The notes below the pieces were generated by a model. The model was not told the DNA's origin, searched no databases, and saw only the letters and a list, made by a program, of their open reading frames with translations. DNA of 39,617 nucleotides, taken from NCBI GenBank assembly GCA_017535635.1, contig JAFXTU010000018.1, positions 1 to 39,617 of the forward strand. The letters are read 5' to 3'. Numbering within the stretch: position 1 is the stretch's first letter; each line of letters begins with the position of its first letter. The translations under genes were made by a program, and so were the position numbers. Positions 16,001 to 24,285 of the stretch are shown one piece after another. This stretch comes from Oscillospiraceae bacterium (GTDB lineage: Bacteria > Bacillota > Clostridia > Oscillospirales > Oscillospiraceae).

Positions 16001-16621
16001 ATCATCTCCGCCTTTGAGAGCGGTGAGGAAAACGCCGCCTTCTGGGACGGACAGACCGTGCTGCTGGCGGGCGTGGTCTCCGCCTTTAAAACCAAGACCA
16101 CGAAGAACAACTCCCTCATGGCCTATGTGACCCTGGAGGACGGCTCCGGCAGTATGGAGCTGCTGGTCTTCCAGCGGACCCTGAACGACTGGAACGGAAG
16201 GCTGAACGAGGGAACGGCCATCTACGCCAAGGGCAGGATCTCCGTCCGGGACGAAAAGGACCCCCAGCTCATGGTGGAGGACATCTGCCTCCTGGAAGAG
16301 GACGGGCTCCCCCACTTTGCAGGAAACGGAGGCTTCGACCGCCGCCGCACTCCCTCCCGGCCTTCCGCTCCCCCGCCGGAGGCGAAAGCTTCGCCCCAGG
16401 GACGCACGCTCTGGGTGAAGCTCCCCTCCCTGGAGAGCCCGGAATACAAACGGCTGGAGAAGATGCTGATCATGTTCGAGGGCACGGCGGAAGACCGGGA
16501 GACGCTTAGGCTCTACTTCACCGACACAAAAAAACAGCTCGTCTCCCGCTGCTGGCTCCACCCCTCCCTGGTGCGGGAGCTGAAGGAGATGCTGGGCGAC
16601 GAGGCTGTTGTACTCAAGTAA
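13094..16621 (+). CDS. dnaE: DNA polymerase III alpha subunit, DnaE type
   Basis: A 1175-residue replicative or lesion-tolerant polymerase; the length fits DnaE (about 1150-1180). The PHP domain opens with FVHLHVHSEYSLLDG (3-17) and holds VTDHGVMYGA (38-47) and LTNDAHYL. The palm has PDIDIDF with D397 and D399 matching the E. coli D401/D403 pair, and LLKMDFLG with D549 for the third carboxylate. Helix-hairpin-helix and an OB-fold domain (about 985-1060, VLLAGVVSAFKTKTTKNNS) follow. Start: AAGGAG 9 bases before the ATG. Transcribed away from the SLH-SGNH gene; no convincing promoter was found in the 91-bp gap. Firmicutes often also carry PolC; none is in this window. Confidence 0.97.
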   Translation: MSFVHLHVHSEYSLLDGACRIPSLVQRVKALGQNAVAVTDHGVMYGAVTFYKAALEAGVKPIIGCEVYVAPRGMQDREHGIDNEARHLVLLCENETGYRNLCYLVSQAFIQGFYLKPRIDKELLCAHTDGLIALSACLAGEIPRLLRQGSYEEAKAAALDFAEMFGPEHFYLELQDHSLPEQRDVNLGILRLHRETGLPLVLTNDAHYLTKKDAEVQDVLLCIQTQKTVQDTDRMRFDTQEFYLKSEAEMRSLFPDWPDAADNTQAIADRCSVEFTFGEYHLPEFQLPEGEHSARDYLRRLCQEGLSRRYGEKAAGLRERLDYELKTIDDMGFNEYFLIVRDFVRFAKTHGIPVGPGRGSAAGSVVSYCLEITDVDPIRYNLYFERFLNPDRVSMPDIDIDFCVLRRGEVVDYVNQKYGSDHVAQIATFGTMAARAAVRDVARALGIGYGDADRVAKLIPATLNMTLDDALRLSKPLKDLYDTEESVHRLLDIARALEGMPRHASTHAAGVVITRDPVYAYVPLSRNDEVVVTQYPMTQLEELGLLKMDFLGLRNLTVLWDSVERVRRRAPGFDLNAIPEDDPAVYDMLTAGKTSGVFQMESTGMTGVCVGLKPQNIEDITAIIALYRPGPMESIPRFIDCKQHPEKIRYKHPLLESILSVTYGCIVYQEQVIEIFRKLAGFSLGQADLIRRAMSKKKQKEIVKEREAFVNGDPERNIPGAVANGVPAETANAIYDEIFAFANYAFNRAHAVSYAIIAYQTAWLKVHYPCQYMAAVLSSVPDKTEKIAEYIADCRASGIPVLPPDINESGESFTDTGDSIRFGLAAVKGIGLGFIRTVVAERDRGGPFCSFRDFCERMCGPELNKREAESLIKAGAFDALGANRRQLLAVFSKLMDDIQADQRGNLEGQFDLFGGGEARKEEPLPEMPDLSAREKMNLEWEVTGLYLSGHPMDDYREQTHKAGASPIGGIISAFESGEENAAFWDGQTVLLAGVVSAFKTKTTKNNSLMAYVTLEDGSGSMELLVFQRTLNDWNGRLNEGTAIYAKGRISVRDEKDPQLMVEDICLLEEDGLPHFAGNGGFDRRRTPSRPSAPPPEAKASPQGRTLWVKLPSLESPEYKRLEKMLIMFEGTAEDRETLRLYFTDTKKQLVSRCWLHPSLVRELKEMLGDEAVVLK

Positions 16622-16647
16622 GCAAGCAGCGATTCCAGAGCAAAAAT

Positions 16648-16690
16648 ACCGGCGGGCATCCCGAGAGATGTCCGCCGGTGACTGTTTTAT
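16648..16690. terminator. Terminator between convergent dnaE and the permease gene
   Basis: ACCGGCGGGCAT (16648-16659) with ATGTCCGCCGGT (16668-16679), one G-T pair, followed by GACTGTTTTATGCTTT. Confidence 0.8.
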
Positions 16691-16698
16691 GCTTTCGT

Positions 16699-17601
16699 TT
16701 AGCCCTTGATGGAGCCGATCATAACACCCTTGACGAAGTACTTCTGCACGAAGGGGTAGACGCAGAGGATGGGCAGGGTGGCGAAGATGACCGTGGAGTA
16801 GTTCAGCAGCTTCTTGTACTGACTGAAGTTGTTGGCCGATTCACCGGCATCGAAGACGTTCTGGCCGGAGTCTTGGACGATGATCTCACGCAGGATCAGC
16901 TGCAGGGGGTAGAGCTTCCGGTCCAGCAGGTAGATGGCGGCGGTGAAGTAGTCGTTCCACTTGCCGACGGCATAGAAGAGGGTGATGACGGCGATGGTGG
17001 CCTTGGCCAGGGGGAAGGTGATGCGGAAGAGGATGGTCATGTGACCGGCGCCGTCCAGCTGGGCGGATTCCTCCAGGCTGGCGGGGATCGCCTGGAAGGC
17101 GGTACGCACGATGATGATGTTGAAGACGCTCACCAGGCCCATCAGGACCATGACCCAGCGGGTGTTGACGATGCCCAGCCATTTGTTGACCATGTAGGTG
17201 GGGATCATGCCGCCGCCGAAGAACATGGTGAAGGTCATCATCAGGGTCAGGTAACGCATCCAGAGGGTGTTCCGCCGGGAGACGCAGTAGCCGCCCAGGG
17301 AGCAGAGGAGAACGCTGAGGATGGCGCCGGCGGCCACGTAGTAGAAGGTGTTGGCGTAGCCGCGGATCAGCTGGGCGTTGCCCAAGACGAAGGTGTAGCC
17401 CATTCCGGTGATGGGGTGGGTGGCGTCGTAAAGCGGCCAGAGGATGATGCCGCCCTTATACTGGGTCAGCAGGATCGGATCGCTGATAGAGGCGAAGAAT
17501 ACATGCAGCAAGGGCGCCAGGCACACAAAGGCCAGCAGGATCATGATAATGACGTTGACGATCCGGAAGATGATCCGGCTCGGAGATTCCTTGATTTTCA
17601 T
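16699..17601 (-). CDS. Carbohydrate ABC transporter permease (LplC/YtcP-like)
   Basis: A 300-residue inner-membrane permease of the CUT1 sugar family with six TM helices (about 12-34, 86-106, 117-137, 148-168, 200-222, 265-285). The EAA loop that docks on the ATPase reads EESAQLDGAG (177-186) and continues FRITFPLAKA. GGGMIPTYM (129-137) is typical of the LplC/YtcP group. Start fixed by AGGGAGGT before the ATG. It follows the partner permease by 19 bp. The substrate-binding protein and ATPase are not in the window; the ATPase is probably a shared MsmX/UgpC-type protein elsewhere (family knowledge). Confidence 0.9.
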   Translation of the reverse strand: MKIKESPSRIIFRIVNVIIMILLAFVCLAPLLHVFFASISDPILLTQYKGGIILWPLYDATHPITGMGYTFVLGNAQLIRGYANTFYYVAAGAILSVLLCSLGGYCVSRRNTLWMRYLTLMMTFTMFFGGGMIPTYMVNKWLGIVNTRWVMVLMGLVSVFNIIIVRTAFQAIPASLEESAQLDGAGHMTILFRITFPLAKATIAVITLFYAVGKWNDYFTAAIYLLDRKLYPLQLILREIIVQDSGQNVFDAGESANNFSQYKKLLNYSTVIFATLPILCVYPFVQKYFVKGVMIGSIKG

Positions 17602-17620
17602 GTGATCGTACCTCCCTTAC

Positions 17621-18532
17621 TCAGAACAGGCTCGTCTCGGAATACTTTCGGCTGAGACTGTTGGCGGTGAAGAGCAGCATCAGGTTGACGAAGGAGTTGA
17701 AAAGACCGACGGCAGTGGAGTAGCCGTAGTCGCCCTGAATGAGGCCCCGGCGGTAGACGAAGGTGCCGATGGTGTCGGCGACCTCCAGCGTCTGGTTGTT
17801 GTAGAGAAGGATGATCTTATCCGTGGAGGAGGAGAGGAGGCTGCCGATCTGCATGATCAGCATGATGATGACCGTGGGGGCGATGCCCGGCAGGGTAACG
17901 TGCCAGGTCTGCTGCCAGCGGTTGGCGCCGTCGATCCGCGCCGCCTCGTAAAGCTCCTGGTCCACGCCCGAGAGGGCCGCCAGGTAGATGATGGAGCCGT
18001 AGCCGATGCCCTGCCACGTGCCTGACAGCACGTAGACCGGGCGGAAGTAGCTTTTGATGGTCAGCAGGTTTTTGTTTTCCGCCAGACCCAGCTTCACCAG
18101 CACGGAGGTAAAGGCGCCGTTGTAGCCCAGGAAGTCCACGATGATGCCGCAGATAACGACAGTGGACACGAAGTAGGGCATGTAGCTGATGGTCTGGATG
18201 ATCTTCTTGAAGAGCTCGTTCTGCAGCTCGTTCAGAAGCAGAGCCAGAATGATGGGCGCCGGGAAGTTGATCACCAGACTCAGGAGGCTGAGCAGGACCG
18301 TATTCCGCAGCAGACGCCACAGGTAGTAGCTGGAGAAGAAGTCCGCGAAGTGCTGCAGACCCACCCACTGGCTGAAGACGAAGCCGCCCCGGGCGCTGTA
18401 CTCCTCAAAGGCCAGGGCCACGCCCACCATGGGGATGTAGTTCCAGATGACAAAGTAGACGAAGATCGGAACCGCCAGCAGGTACACGGACCGGTTATGT
18501 ATCCAGTCCTTTTTCAAGGTGTGTTTGTTCAT
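17621..18532 (-). CDS. Carbohydrate ABC transporter permease (LplB/YtcQ-partner type)
   Basis: A 303-residue CUT1 permease, MalF-side. First TM at about 15-32 (VYLLAVPIFVYFVIWNYIPM), further helices near 77-100, 112-135, 170-188, 216-236 and 270-290. EAA loop YEAARIDGAN (195-204) followed by TWHVTLPGIAPT. Start at 18532 chosen for AAAGGAG upstream; the 16-residue upstream extension overlaps a possible operator. Forms a two-gene unit with the next permease. An odd point is that the usual third gene, a lipoprotein solute-binding protein, is missing: the terminator follows the second permease directly. Confidence 0.9.
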   Translation of the reverse strand: MNKHTLKKDWIHNRSVYLLAVPIFVYFVIWNYIPMVGVALAFEEYSARGGFVFSQWVGLQHFADFFSSYYLWRLLRNTVLLSLLSLVINFPAPIILALLLNELQNELFKKIIQTISYMPYFVSTVVICGIIVDFLGYNGAFTSVLVKLGLAENKNLLTIKSYFRPVYVLSGTWQGIGYGSIIYLAALSGVDQELYEAARIDGANRWQQTWHVTLPGIAPTVIIMLIMQIGSLLSSSTDKIILLYNNQTLEVADTIGTFVYRRGLIQGDYGYSTAVGLFNSFVNLMLLFTANSLSRKYSETSLF

Positions 18533-18571
18533 ACCTTCTACTCCTTTTTCCGCCGAAATCAGGGGCGGCGA

Positions 18572-18638
18572 TTTATGCACAATTACACAAAACGCCCAGT
18601 GGATGGGCTAATTATAGCACACAATTACGAAAACTCAA
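18572..18638 (-). promoter_or_regulatory. Permease promoter with a possible double operator
   Basis: Minus strand TTGAGT (18638-18633), 16 bp, TATAAT (18616-18611). The 9-mer CACAATTAC (plus strand) occurs at 18620-18628, inside the spacer, and again at 18578-18586, 42 bp away, about four helical turns. A small GCCCA/TGGGC dyad (18594-18608) lies between. This arrangement suggests a sugar-responsive repressor or AraC-type activator. Confidence 0.55.
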
Positions 18639-18823
18639 GTCATTCCTTCCAGTTTTCAGATGATTTTTTTGAGCAAAATGTCAAATCTGCCCGGTCTTCC
18701 CTGTTCCCGGACCGGGAAAACCGCATTCCGTTCCGGTTCTTCCCGCTTACCGAAGAACATATTTATCCTCAAGCGTGCTGCCGCAAAGACCCGGCGGCGC
18801 AATCCGACGGGAGGCGATCTGAT

Positions 18824-20197
18824 TTGCTCCGGCCCCTCTCCCCGCCGCAGGCCCGGTCCCGGACCGGCGGGGGCGTCCTTGCTTCCGCGCTCCGCTCCCC
18901 TCTGATCCGCAGCACCCTGCGGGTCACGCTGGCCAGCCTTCTTCTCCGGCTGCTGGGCCTCTATGTGAACAGCCGGATCACCTCTCTCATGGGGGCCGAG
19001 GGCATGGGCCTCCTGCAGCTGGGGATGAACGTGGAGGCCCTGGCCGTCACCCTGGGGACCTCCGGCATCCATTTCAGCGTCACCCGCCTGGTTTCGGAGG
19101 AGCTGGGCCGGGGAAGGCCCCAGGCCGTCCGGGGGATCCTCCGCTCCGCCCTCTTCTACGCCCTCTGCTTCAGCTGCGCCGCCGCCCTGCTGCTGATCCT
19201 GGGCGCGGAGGCCGCCGCGGGGATGATAGGAGAAGCGCGGCTCGCTCTTTCCCTCCGCTGCTTTGCCCTGGGCATTCCCTTTCTGGCCCTGAACAGCGTA
19301 CTGAGCGGCTACTTCACCGCCGTCTACCGGCCCTGGAAGGCAACGCTCTCCCAGGGAGCGGAGCAGCTCATCATGACGGCGCTGATCCTCGTCTTTCTCC
19401 CTCTGCTGCCCCCCGGAAGGCCGGAGCTGGGCTGCGCCGCCGTGGCCCTCTCCGGTGCGGGAGCGGACCTTTGCAGTCTGCTTCTGTCCTACCTTTTATA
19501 TTGCTTTGAAGTCCGGGGCATACGGGGAGACCGGTCCCTCCGGGGCGGGATGCGGAGGCTCATGAGCCTGAGCCTCCCCCTGGCCTTCAGCTCCTATGCC
19601 CGCACGGCCCTCAGCACCCTCCAGCACCTCCTGGTCCCCCGGGCCCTGCGGCGCAGCGGCGAGACCGCCTCCGCCGCCCTCAGCGTCTACGGCACGGTCT
19701 CCGGCATGGTATTCCCGGTGCTGACCTTCGCCTCGGTCTTCTTCAACGCCCTCTCCGAGCTGCTGATCCCGGAGCTGACCCGCTCCCAGGTCCGGGGCGA
19801 CCAGGCCGGGATGGACCGCACCGCCGGACGCATCCTCTCCGGCTGCCTCCTTTTCTCCGCCGCCGCTGCCCTGATCCTGTTTCTTCTGGGGCCCTGGCTG
19901 GGGCGGAAGCTCTACCGCAGCGCAGAGGCGGGGATGTACCTCCGGCTCCTCTCCCCTCTTGTGGTGGTCATGTACCTGGACAGCGTGGTGGACGGGATGC
20001 TGAAGGGCCTGGGGCTGCACCTGAGCAGCATGTTCATCAACGTCCTGGACGCAGGGCTGACCCTGCTGGGCGTCACGATCCTCCTGCCCCGCTTCGGCGT
20101 CAGAGCCTACATCAGCCTGCTCTATTTCAGCGAGTGCCTGAATTTTACCCTGAGCTACCTCCGGCTAAGGCGTCTCGTTGCCATAAAATTGTTGTAA
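18824..20197 (+). CDS. SpoVB/MATE-like polysaccharide flippase, TTG start
   Basis: A 457-residue polytopic membrane protein (about 12-14 TMs) of the MOP superfamily, similar to stage V sporulation protein B and to lipid-linked sugar flippases. LLRLLGLYVNSRITSLMGAEGMGLLQL (first helices, about 25-55) carries the 'R-I-x-x-x-x-G-x-x-x-x-G' turn typical of SpoVB. The TTG at 18824 was chosen because GGGAGG (18810-18815) lies 8 bases before it; ATGs further up fall in the divergent promoter. The stop codon is part of the polA -35 box. Could handle peptidoglycan precursors or spore-cortex units; the exact substrate is not shown. Confidence 0.8.
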   Translation: MLRPLSPPQARSRTGGGVLASALRSPLIRSTLRVTLASLLLRLLGLYVNSRITSLMGAEGMGLLQLGMNVEALAVTLGTSGIHFSVTRLVSEELGRGRPQAVRGILRSALFYALCFSCAAALLLILGAEAAAGMIGEARLALSLRCFALGIPFLALNSVLSGYFTAVYRPWKATLSQGAEQLIMTALILVFLPLLPPGRPELGCAAVALSGAGADLCSLLLSYLLYCFEVRGIRGDRSLRGGMRRLMSLSLPLAFSSYARTALSTLQHLLVPRALRRSGETASAALSVYGTVSGMVFPVLTFASVFFNALSELLIPELTRSQVRGDQAGMDRTAGRILSGCLLFSAAAALILFLLGPWLGRKLYRSAEAGMYLRLLSPLVVVMYLDSVVDGMLKGLGLHLSSMFINVLDAGLTLLGVTILLPRFGVRAYISLLYFSECLNFTLSYLRLRRLVAIKLL

Positions 20198-20220
20198 TTC
20201 CAGGGCGTTTGGGGTATGAT
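20192..20220 (+). promoter_or_regulatory. polA promoter overlapping the flippase stop codon
   Basis: TTGTAA (20192-20197), 17 bp, TATGAT (20215-20220). The predicted start, about 20227, leaves a leader of only about 11 nt to the ATG at 20238. Confidence 0.65.
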
Positions 20221-20237
20221 TTTTCCGGGTGATTCAA

Positions 20238-22793
20238 ATGAAAATGATGGTCCTGGACGGCAACAGCCTCCTGAACCGCGCTTTTTACGGCATCCGCGCA
20301 CTGAACGCCTCGGACGGCCTTCCCACCAACGCCGTCTACGGTTTTCTCACGATCCTCCGGCGGCTTCTGAACGAATACAAGCCCGACGGGCTTTGCGCCG
20401 CCTTCGACCAAAAGGCTCCCACCTTCCGGCACCGGCTCTACGACGGCTACAAGGCCACCCGCCACGCCATGCCGGAGGAGCTCAGCGTCCAGCTTCCCTG
20501 GCTCTGGGAGGTCGTCGACGCCCTGAACATCCCCCGCTACTCCCTGGAGGGCTGGGAGGCGGACGACCTCCTGGGGACCATCTCCCGGAAGAGCGGGGAG
20601 CAGGGCTGGGACTGCCTGCTGGTCACCGGGGACCGGGACAGCCTGCAGCTCATCGGAGAAAAGACCCACGTGGCCTACATCTCCTCCCGGCCCGGCAAAA
20701 ACGACATCACGGAATACGACGAGGCCGTTTTTCGGGAAAAATACGATTTCGCGCCTCCCATCCTCATCGACCTGAAGGCCCTGATGGGGGACTCCTCGGA
20801 CAACATTCCCGGCGTCCGGGGCGTGGGGGAAAAGACCGCCATGGACCTGCTTCACCGCTTCGGCTCCCTGGAGGGCGTCTACGCCAGTTTGGAGGACCCG
20901 TCGGTGAAGCCCTCCCTGCGGCAGAAGCTGGAGGAGGGGCGGGAAATGGCCCGCCTCAGCTACCGCCTCGCCACCATCCTCCGGGACGCGCCCCTGGACT
21001 TTGATCCGGCCTCCTGCCGCCTGTCAGAGCCGGACAACGACCGGCTCTACCGGGTCCTGTCCCGGCTGGAGTTCAAAAAGCTCATTGAAGCCTACGGCCT
21101 GACCCCGCCCCAGGCTGCGCCGGCCCCGGCCCCGCCCGCCTCCGCCGTCGGCTGGACGGAAAACGACCCCGCCGCGGCACTGGAAGCCTGCCGGAGCTCG
21201 GAGCGGGTGAGCTTTGTCTGGGCGAAGGGGCTATCCTCCATCGCCCTCATCGCCGGGGAGCGGGGCTTCCTCCTGGAAGCGCCGGACGAAAACTTCCTCC
21301 GGGCCTTCTTTTCCCCGGAGATCCCCAAGGGCTCCACGGAGCTGAAAGCCCTCCTGCGCCTGCTTTCGGAGCGGGGCCTTCCCGGGGAGGGTCTTGTGGA
21401 GGACGCGGCCCTGGCAGCCTATCTGCTGGACCCCTCCGACGGGAGCTATTCCCTGCCCCGGATCGCCAAAAAGCTCCTGGGCCGGGAGCTGGAGGAGGAA
21501 GCCGGGCTCCGGGAGGCTGCGGAGACCATCCGGGACCTTCTGAGCGCCGCCCTGCCCCGGCTGCGGGAGCAGGGGCTGGAAAAGCTCTACCGGGAGGTGG
21601 AGCTGCCCCTCTGCCCGGTGCTGGCGGACATGGAGCACCAGGGCTTTTTGGTGGACCGGAATGCCCTGACGGAGTTTGGCCGCAGCCTGGGCGACTCCAT
21701 AGAGGTGCTCCAGAGCGAGATCAGCGCCCTGGCCGGGGAGGAGTTCAACATCAATTCCCCCAAAAAGCTGGGAGAGATCCTCTTTGACCGGCTGGGCCTC
21801 CCTTCCTACGGCAAGACCAAGACGGGCCACTCCACCAACATCGAGGTGCTGGAAAAGCTCCGGGGGAAGCATCCCATCATCGAGCGGATCATCGACTACC
21901 GGAAGCTTACCAAGCTGAAATCCACCTACGCCGACGCCCTTCTCCGCTTCATCGGCCCGGACGGGCGCATCCACACTACTTTTAATATGACCGCCACCGC
22001 CACGGGCCGCCTCTCCTCCCAGGACCCGAACCTGCAGAACATCCCGGTCCGCACGGAGCTTGGGGGCGAGGTGCGGCGGATGTTCATCCCCTCCCCCGGC
22101 TGCGTCCTGGTGGACGCGGACTACTCCCAGATCGAGCTGCGCATCCTCAGCTGTCTGGCGGAGGACAAGGTGATGCAGCAGGCCTTCCTGGAGGGGGAGG
22201 ACATCCACCGGGCCACCGCCGGGCAGGTCTTCGGGGTGTCGAAGGAGGAGGTTACGCCCCTCATGCGCTCCCGGGCCAAGGCAGTCAATTTCGGCATCGT
22301 CTACGGCATCTCCGACTATTCCCTGAGCCAGGACATCCACGTGACCCGCGCGGAGGCGAGAGCCTACATGGACAGCTACCTCAGTCACTATGCCGGGGTG
22401 CGGGACTATATGGGCAGGGTGGTGGAGCTGGCGAAGGAGCGGGGCTACGCCGAAACTCTCTTCGGCCGCCGCCGCTATCTGCCGGAGCTGGGGTCCTCCA
22501 ACTTCAACACCCGCTCCTTCGGAGAGCGGGTGGCCATGAACATGCCCGTCCAGGGCACTGCGGCGGACATCATCAAGCTGGCCATGATCCGGGTGGCAAA
22601 GCGTCTCGCGGCGGAGGTCCCGGAAGCAAGGCTGCTGCTCCAGGTCCACGACGAGCTCATCGCCGAGTGCCCCGAGGATAAGAAGGAACTGGTGGCGCGG
22701 ATCCTGACCCAGGAGATGGAGGGGGCCGTGAGCCTCCCCGTCCCCCTGACCGCGGAGGCCCACTGGGGCCACAGCTGGTATGATGCCAAGTGA
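20238..22793 (+). CDS. polA: DNA polymerase I
   Basis: An 851-residue repair and Okazaki-fragment polymerase. The 5'-3' exonuclease (about 1-285) opens with MVLDGNSLLNRAFYG and has GWEADDLLGT and GDSSDNIPGVRGVGEKTA. The middle domain lacks the Asp-x-Glu motif of proofreading polymerases (VSFVWAKGL stands there), so the 3'-5' exonuclease should be dead, as in Bacillus and Taq enzymes. The polymerase domain has motif A DADYSQIELRIL, motif B RAKAVNFGIVYG and motif C LQVHDELIAE. Start: ATG 20238 follows GGTGAT by 4 bases; GTG 20229, adding three residues, is an alternative that would make the message nearly leaderless. rimI overlaps the 3' end. Confidence 0.96.
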   Translation: MKMMVLDGNSLLNRAFYGIRALNASDGLPTNAVYGFLTILRRLLNEYKPDGLCAAFDQKAPTFRHRLYDGYKATRHAMPEELSVQLPWLWEVVDALNIPRYSLEGWEADDLLGTISRKSGEQGWDCLLVTGDRDSLQLIGEKTHVAYISSRPGKNDITEYDEAVFREKYDFAPPILIDLKALMGDSSDNIPGVRGVGEKTAMDLLHRFGSLEGVYASLEDPSVKPSLRQKLEEGREMARLSYRLATILRDAPLDFDPASCRLSEPDNDRLYRVLSRLEFKKLIEAYGLTPPQAAPAPAPPASAVGWTENDPAAALEACRSSERVSFVWAKGLSSIALIAGERGFLLEAPDENFLRAFFSPEIPKGSTELKALLRLLSERGLPGEGLVEDAALAAYLLDPSDGSYSLPRIAKKLLGRELEEEAGLREAAETIRDLLSAALPRLREQGLEKLYREVELPLCPVLADMEHQGFLVDRNALTEFGRSLGDSIEVLQSEISALAGEEFNINSPKKLGEILFDRLGLPSYGKTKTGHSTNIEVLEKLRGKHPIIERIIDYRKLTKLKSTYADALLRFIGPDGRIHTTFNMTATATGRLSSQDPNLQNIPVRTELGGEVRRMFIPSPGCVLVDADYSQIELRILSCLAEDKVMQQAFLEGEDIHRATAGQVFGVSKEEVTPLMRSRAKAVNFGIVYGISDYSLSQDIHVTRAEARAYMDSYLSHYAGVRDYMGRVVELAKERGYAETLFGRRRYLPELGSSNFNTRSFGERVAMNMPVQGTAADIIKLAMIRVAKRLAAEVPEARLLLQVHDELIAECPEDKKELVARILTQEMEGAVSLPVPLTAEAHWGHSWYDAK

Positions 22794-23247
22794 GATCCGG
22801 GTCCGCCCTCTCCGAGAGGCGGACCTGCCTGCCGTTTTGGTCATAGAGGCGCGCTGCTTCCCGGACCCCTGGAGCGAAGGGGTCTTCCGCAGTGCCCTGG
22901 AGCAGGAAAACGCCCTCTGGCTGGGCGCGGAACTGGAAGGGCAGCTCATCGGCTACGCGGGGATGCAGTCCGTCCTGGATGAGGGGTACATCGACAACGT
23001 GGCGGTGGACCCTGCCTTCCGCCGCCGGGGGGCGGCCTCGGCCCTGCTCCGGGCTTTTGACCGGGAGGCGGAGCGGCTCCGGCTCCTTTTCCTCAGCCTG
23101 GAGGTCCGGGCCGGGAACAAGGGCGCCATCGTTCTCTATGCCTCCCATGGCTTCCGGGAAGTTGGCCTGCGGCGGGGATACTATCTCCGCCCGCCCGAAG
23201 ACGCCCTCATCATGACGAAATATTATACCGAGGATACCGAACCATGA
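22780..23247 (+). CDS. rimI: Ribosomal protein alanine N-acetyltransferase RimI
   Basis: A 155-residue GNAT-fold enzyme that acetylates the N-terminal alanine of ribosomal protein S18 (family role). IRVRPLREADLPAVLVIEARCFPDPWS (6-32) is the RimI-type N-terminus. The acetyl-CoA loop is VDPAFRRRGAASALL (about 76-90), and LEVRAGNKGAIVLYASHGF (about 107-125) holds the catalytic-region Glu and Tyr. It starts inside polA (14-bp overlap, ATG 22780; a second ATG directly follows) and overlaps tsaD by 4 bp, so translation is coupled. In many bacteria rimI sits with tsaB and tsaD; tsaB is absent here. Confidence 0.92.
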   Translation: MMPSEIRVRPLREADLPAVLVIEARCFPDPWSEGVFRSALEQENALWLGAELEGQLIGYAGMQSVLDEGYIDNVAVDPAFRRRGAASALLRAFDREAERLRLLFLSLEVRAGNKGAIVLYASHGFREVGLRRGYYLRPPEDALIMTKYYTEDTEP

Positions 23248-24269
23248 TTATCCTTTCCATCGAATCCTCCTGCGACGAGACCGCCGCCGCCGTGACGGAA
23301 AGCGGGCGGCGGGTCCTCTCCAGTGAGATCCACTCCCAGATCGACATCCACACCCTCTACGGCGGCGTGGTGCCGGAGCTGGCCTCCCGCAGCCACATCC
23401 AGGCGGTGCAGAAGCTCTCGGAGCTGGCCCTCCGGGACGCGGGAGTGCTTCGCCGCGACCTGGACGCCGTGGCCGTCACCTTCGCTCCGGGGCTCATCGG
23501 GGCTGTACTGGTGGGGGTCAGCTTCGCCAAAGCCGCCGCCCTGTCGTTGGGGATTCCCATCATCCCCGTCCACCACATCCGGGGCCACGTGGCCGCCAAT
23601 TACATCGCCCATCCGGAGCTGGAGCCCCCCTTTGCCTGCCTGGTGGCCTCCGGCGGGAACAGCCTCATCCTGGACGTGCGGGACTACACGGACTACCGGG
23701 TCCTGGGCAGCACCCGGGACGACGCCGCCGGAGAGTGCTTCGACAAGGCGGCGAGAGTCCTGGGCATCGGCTATCCCGGCGGCGCGCAGATCGACGCTCT
23801 GGCCCAAAGCGGCGACCCGGAGAAGTATCCCCTGCCCCGGGCCAGGGTGGAGGGGCATCCCTTCGACATGTCCTTCTCCGGGCTAAAGACCGCGGTGGTG
23901 AACCTGGCCCATAATGCCCGCCAAAGCGGGCGAGAGCTGGATCTTCCCTCTCTGGCTGCCTCTCTCTGCAAGGCCGTCAGCGATACCCTTGTTTCCCGGG
24001 CCGTAGAGGCCGCTTTGGCGCTGGGATACGGGAAGCTGGCCGTGGCGGGAGGCGTAGCGGCCAATTCCGTCGTCCGCCGCAGCCTCCTGGAAGAGGCGGA
24101 AAAGCGCGGCATCCAAACCTATCTGGCCCCTCTCGAATACTGCGGAGACAACGCCGCCATGATCGGCTGTCAGGGCTACTACGAATACCTGGCCGGGGTC
24201 CGGGGAAGCAGCGCGCTCAACGCTTACGCCACCCTCTCCCCGGACAGCCCGGTTTGCCGTTTTCGCTGA
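23244..24269 (+). CDS. tsaD: tRNA N6-threonylcarbamoyladenosine transferase TsaD
   Basis: A 341-residue ASKHA-fold enzyme that moves threonylcarbamoyl from TC-AMP to A37 of tRNAs reading ANN codons, working with TsaB and TsaE. Signature IESSCDETAAAV (6-17). The metal ligands are H111 and H115 in VHHIRGHVAAN and D302 in EYCGDNAAMIG. SGGNSLI (136-142) and AVAGGVAANS (266-275) bind nucleotide. Start codon shares ATGA with the rimI stop. Last gene of the polA-rimI-tsaD unit. Confidence 0.97.
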   Translation: MIILSIESSCDETAAAVTESGRRVLSSEIHSQIDIHTLYGGVVPELASRSHIQAVQKLSELALRDAGVLRRDLDAVAVTFAPGLIGAVLVGVSFAKAAALSLGIPIIPVHHIRGHVAANYIAHPELEPPFACLVASGGNSLILDVRDYTDYRVLGSTRDDAAGECFDKAARVLGIGYPGGAQIDALAQSGDPEKYPLPRARVEGHPFDMSFSGLKTAVVNLAHNARQSGRELDLPSLAASLCKAVSDTLVSRAVEAALALGYGKLAVAGGVAANSVVRRSLLEEAEKRGIQTYLAPLEYCGDNAAMIGCQGYYEYLAGVRGSSALNAYATLSPDSPVCRFR

Positions 24270-24285
24270 AGAGACTGTCTGTTAT

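Noticed and set aside
13022..16561. A 1179-codon open frame antisense to dnaE (and similar long antisense frames across hisD, dnaE, polA and the glycosidases)
   Set aside because: They mirror GC-rich codons of well-recognised genes, have no ribosome binding sites, and the translations are low-complexity Val/Gly/Ala/His/Leu-rich sequence with no motifs.
20229..20237. GTG at 20229 as the definite polA start
   Set aside because: The ATG at 20238 has GGTGAT in front and matches the usual PolA N-terminus; GTG stays as an alternative.
21150..21500. A pseudogenised proofreading domain in polA as a sign of decay
   Set aside because: Loss of the Asp-x-Glu motif is normal for PolA of Firmicutes and Thermus; the reading frame is intact.
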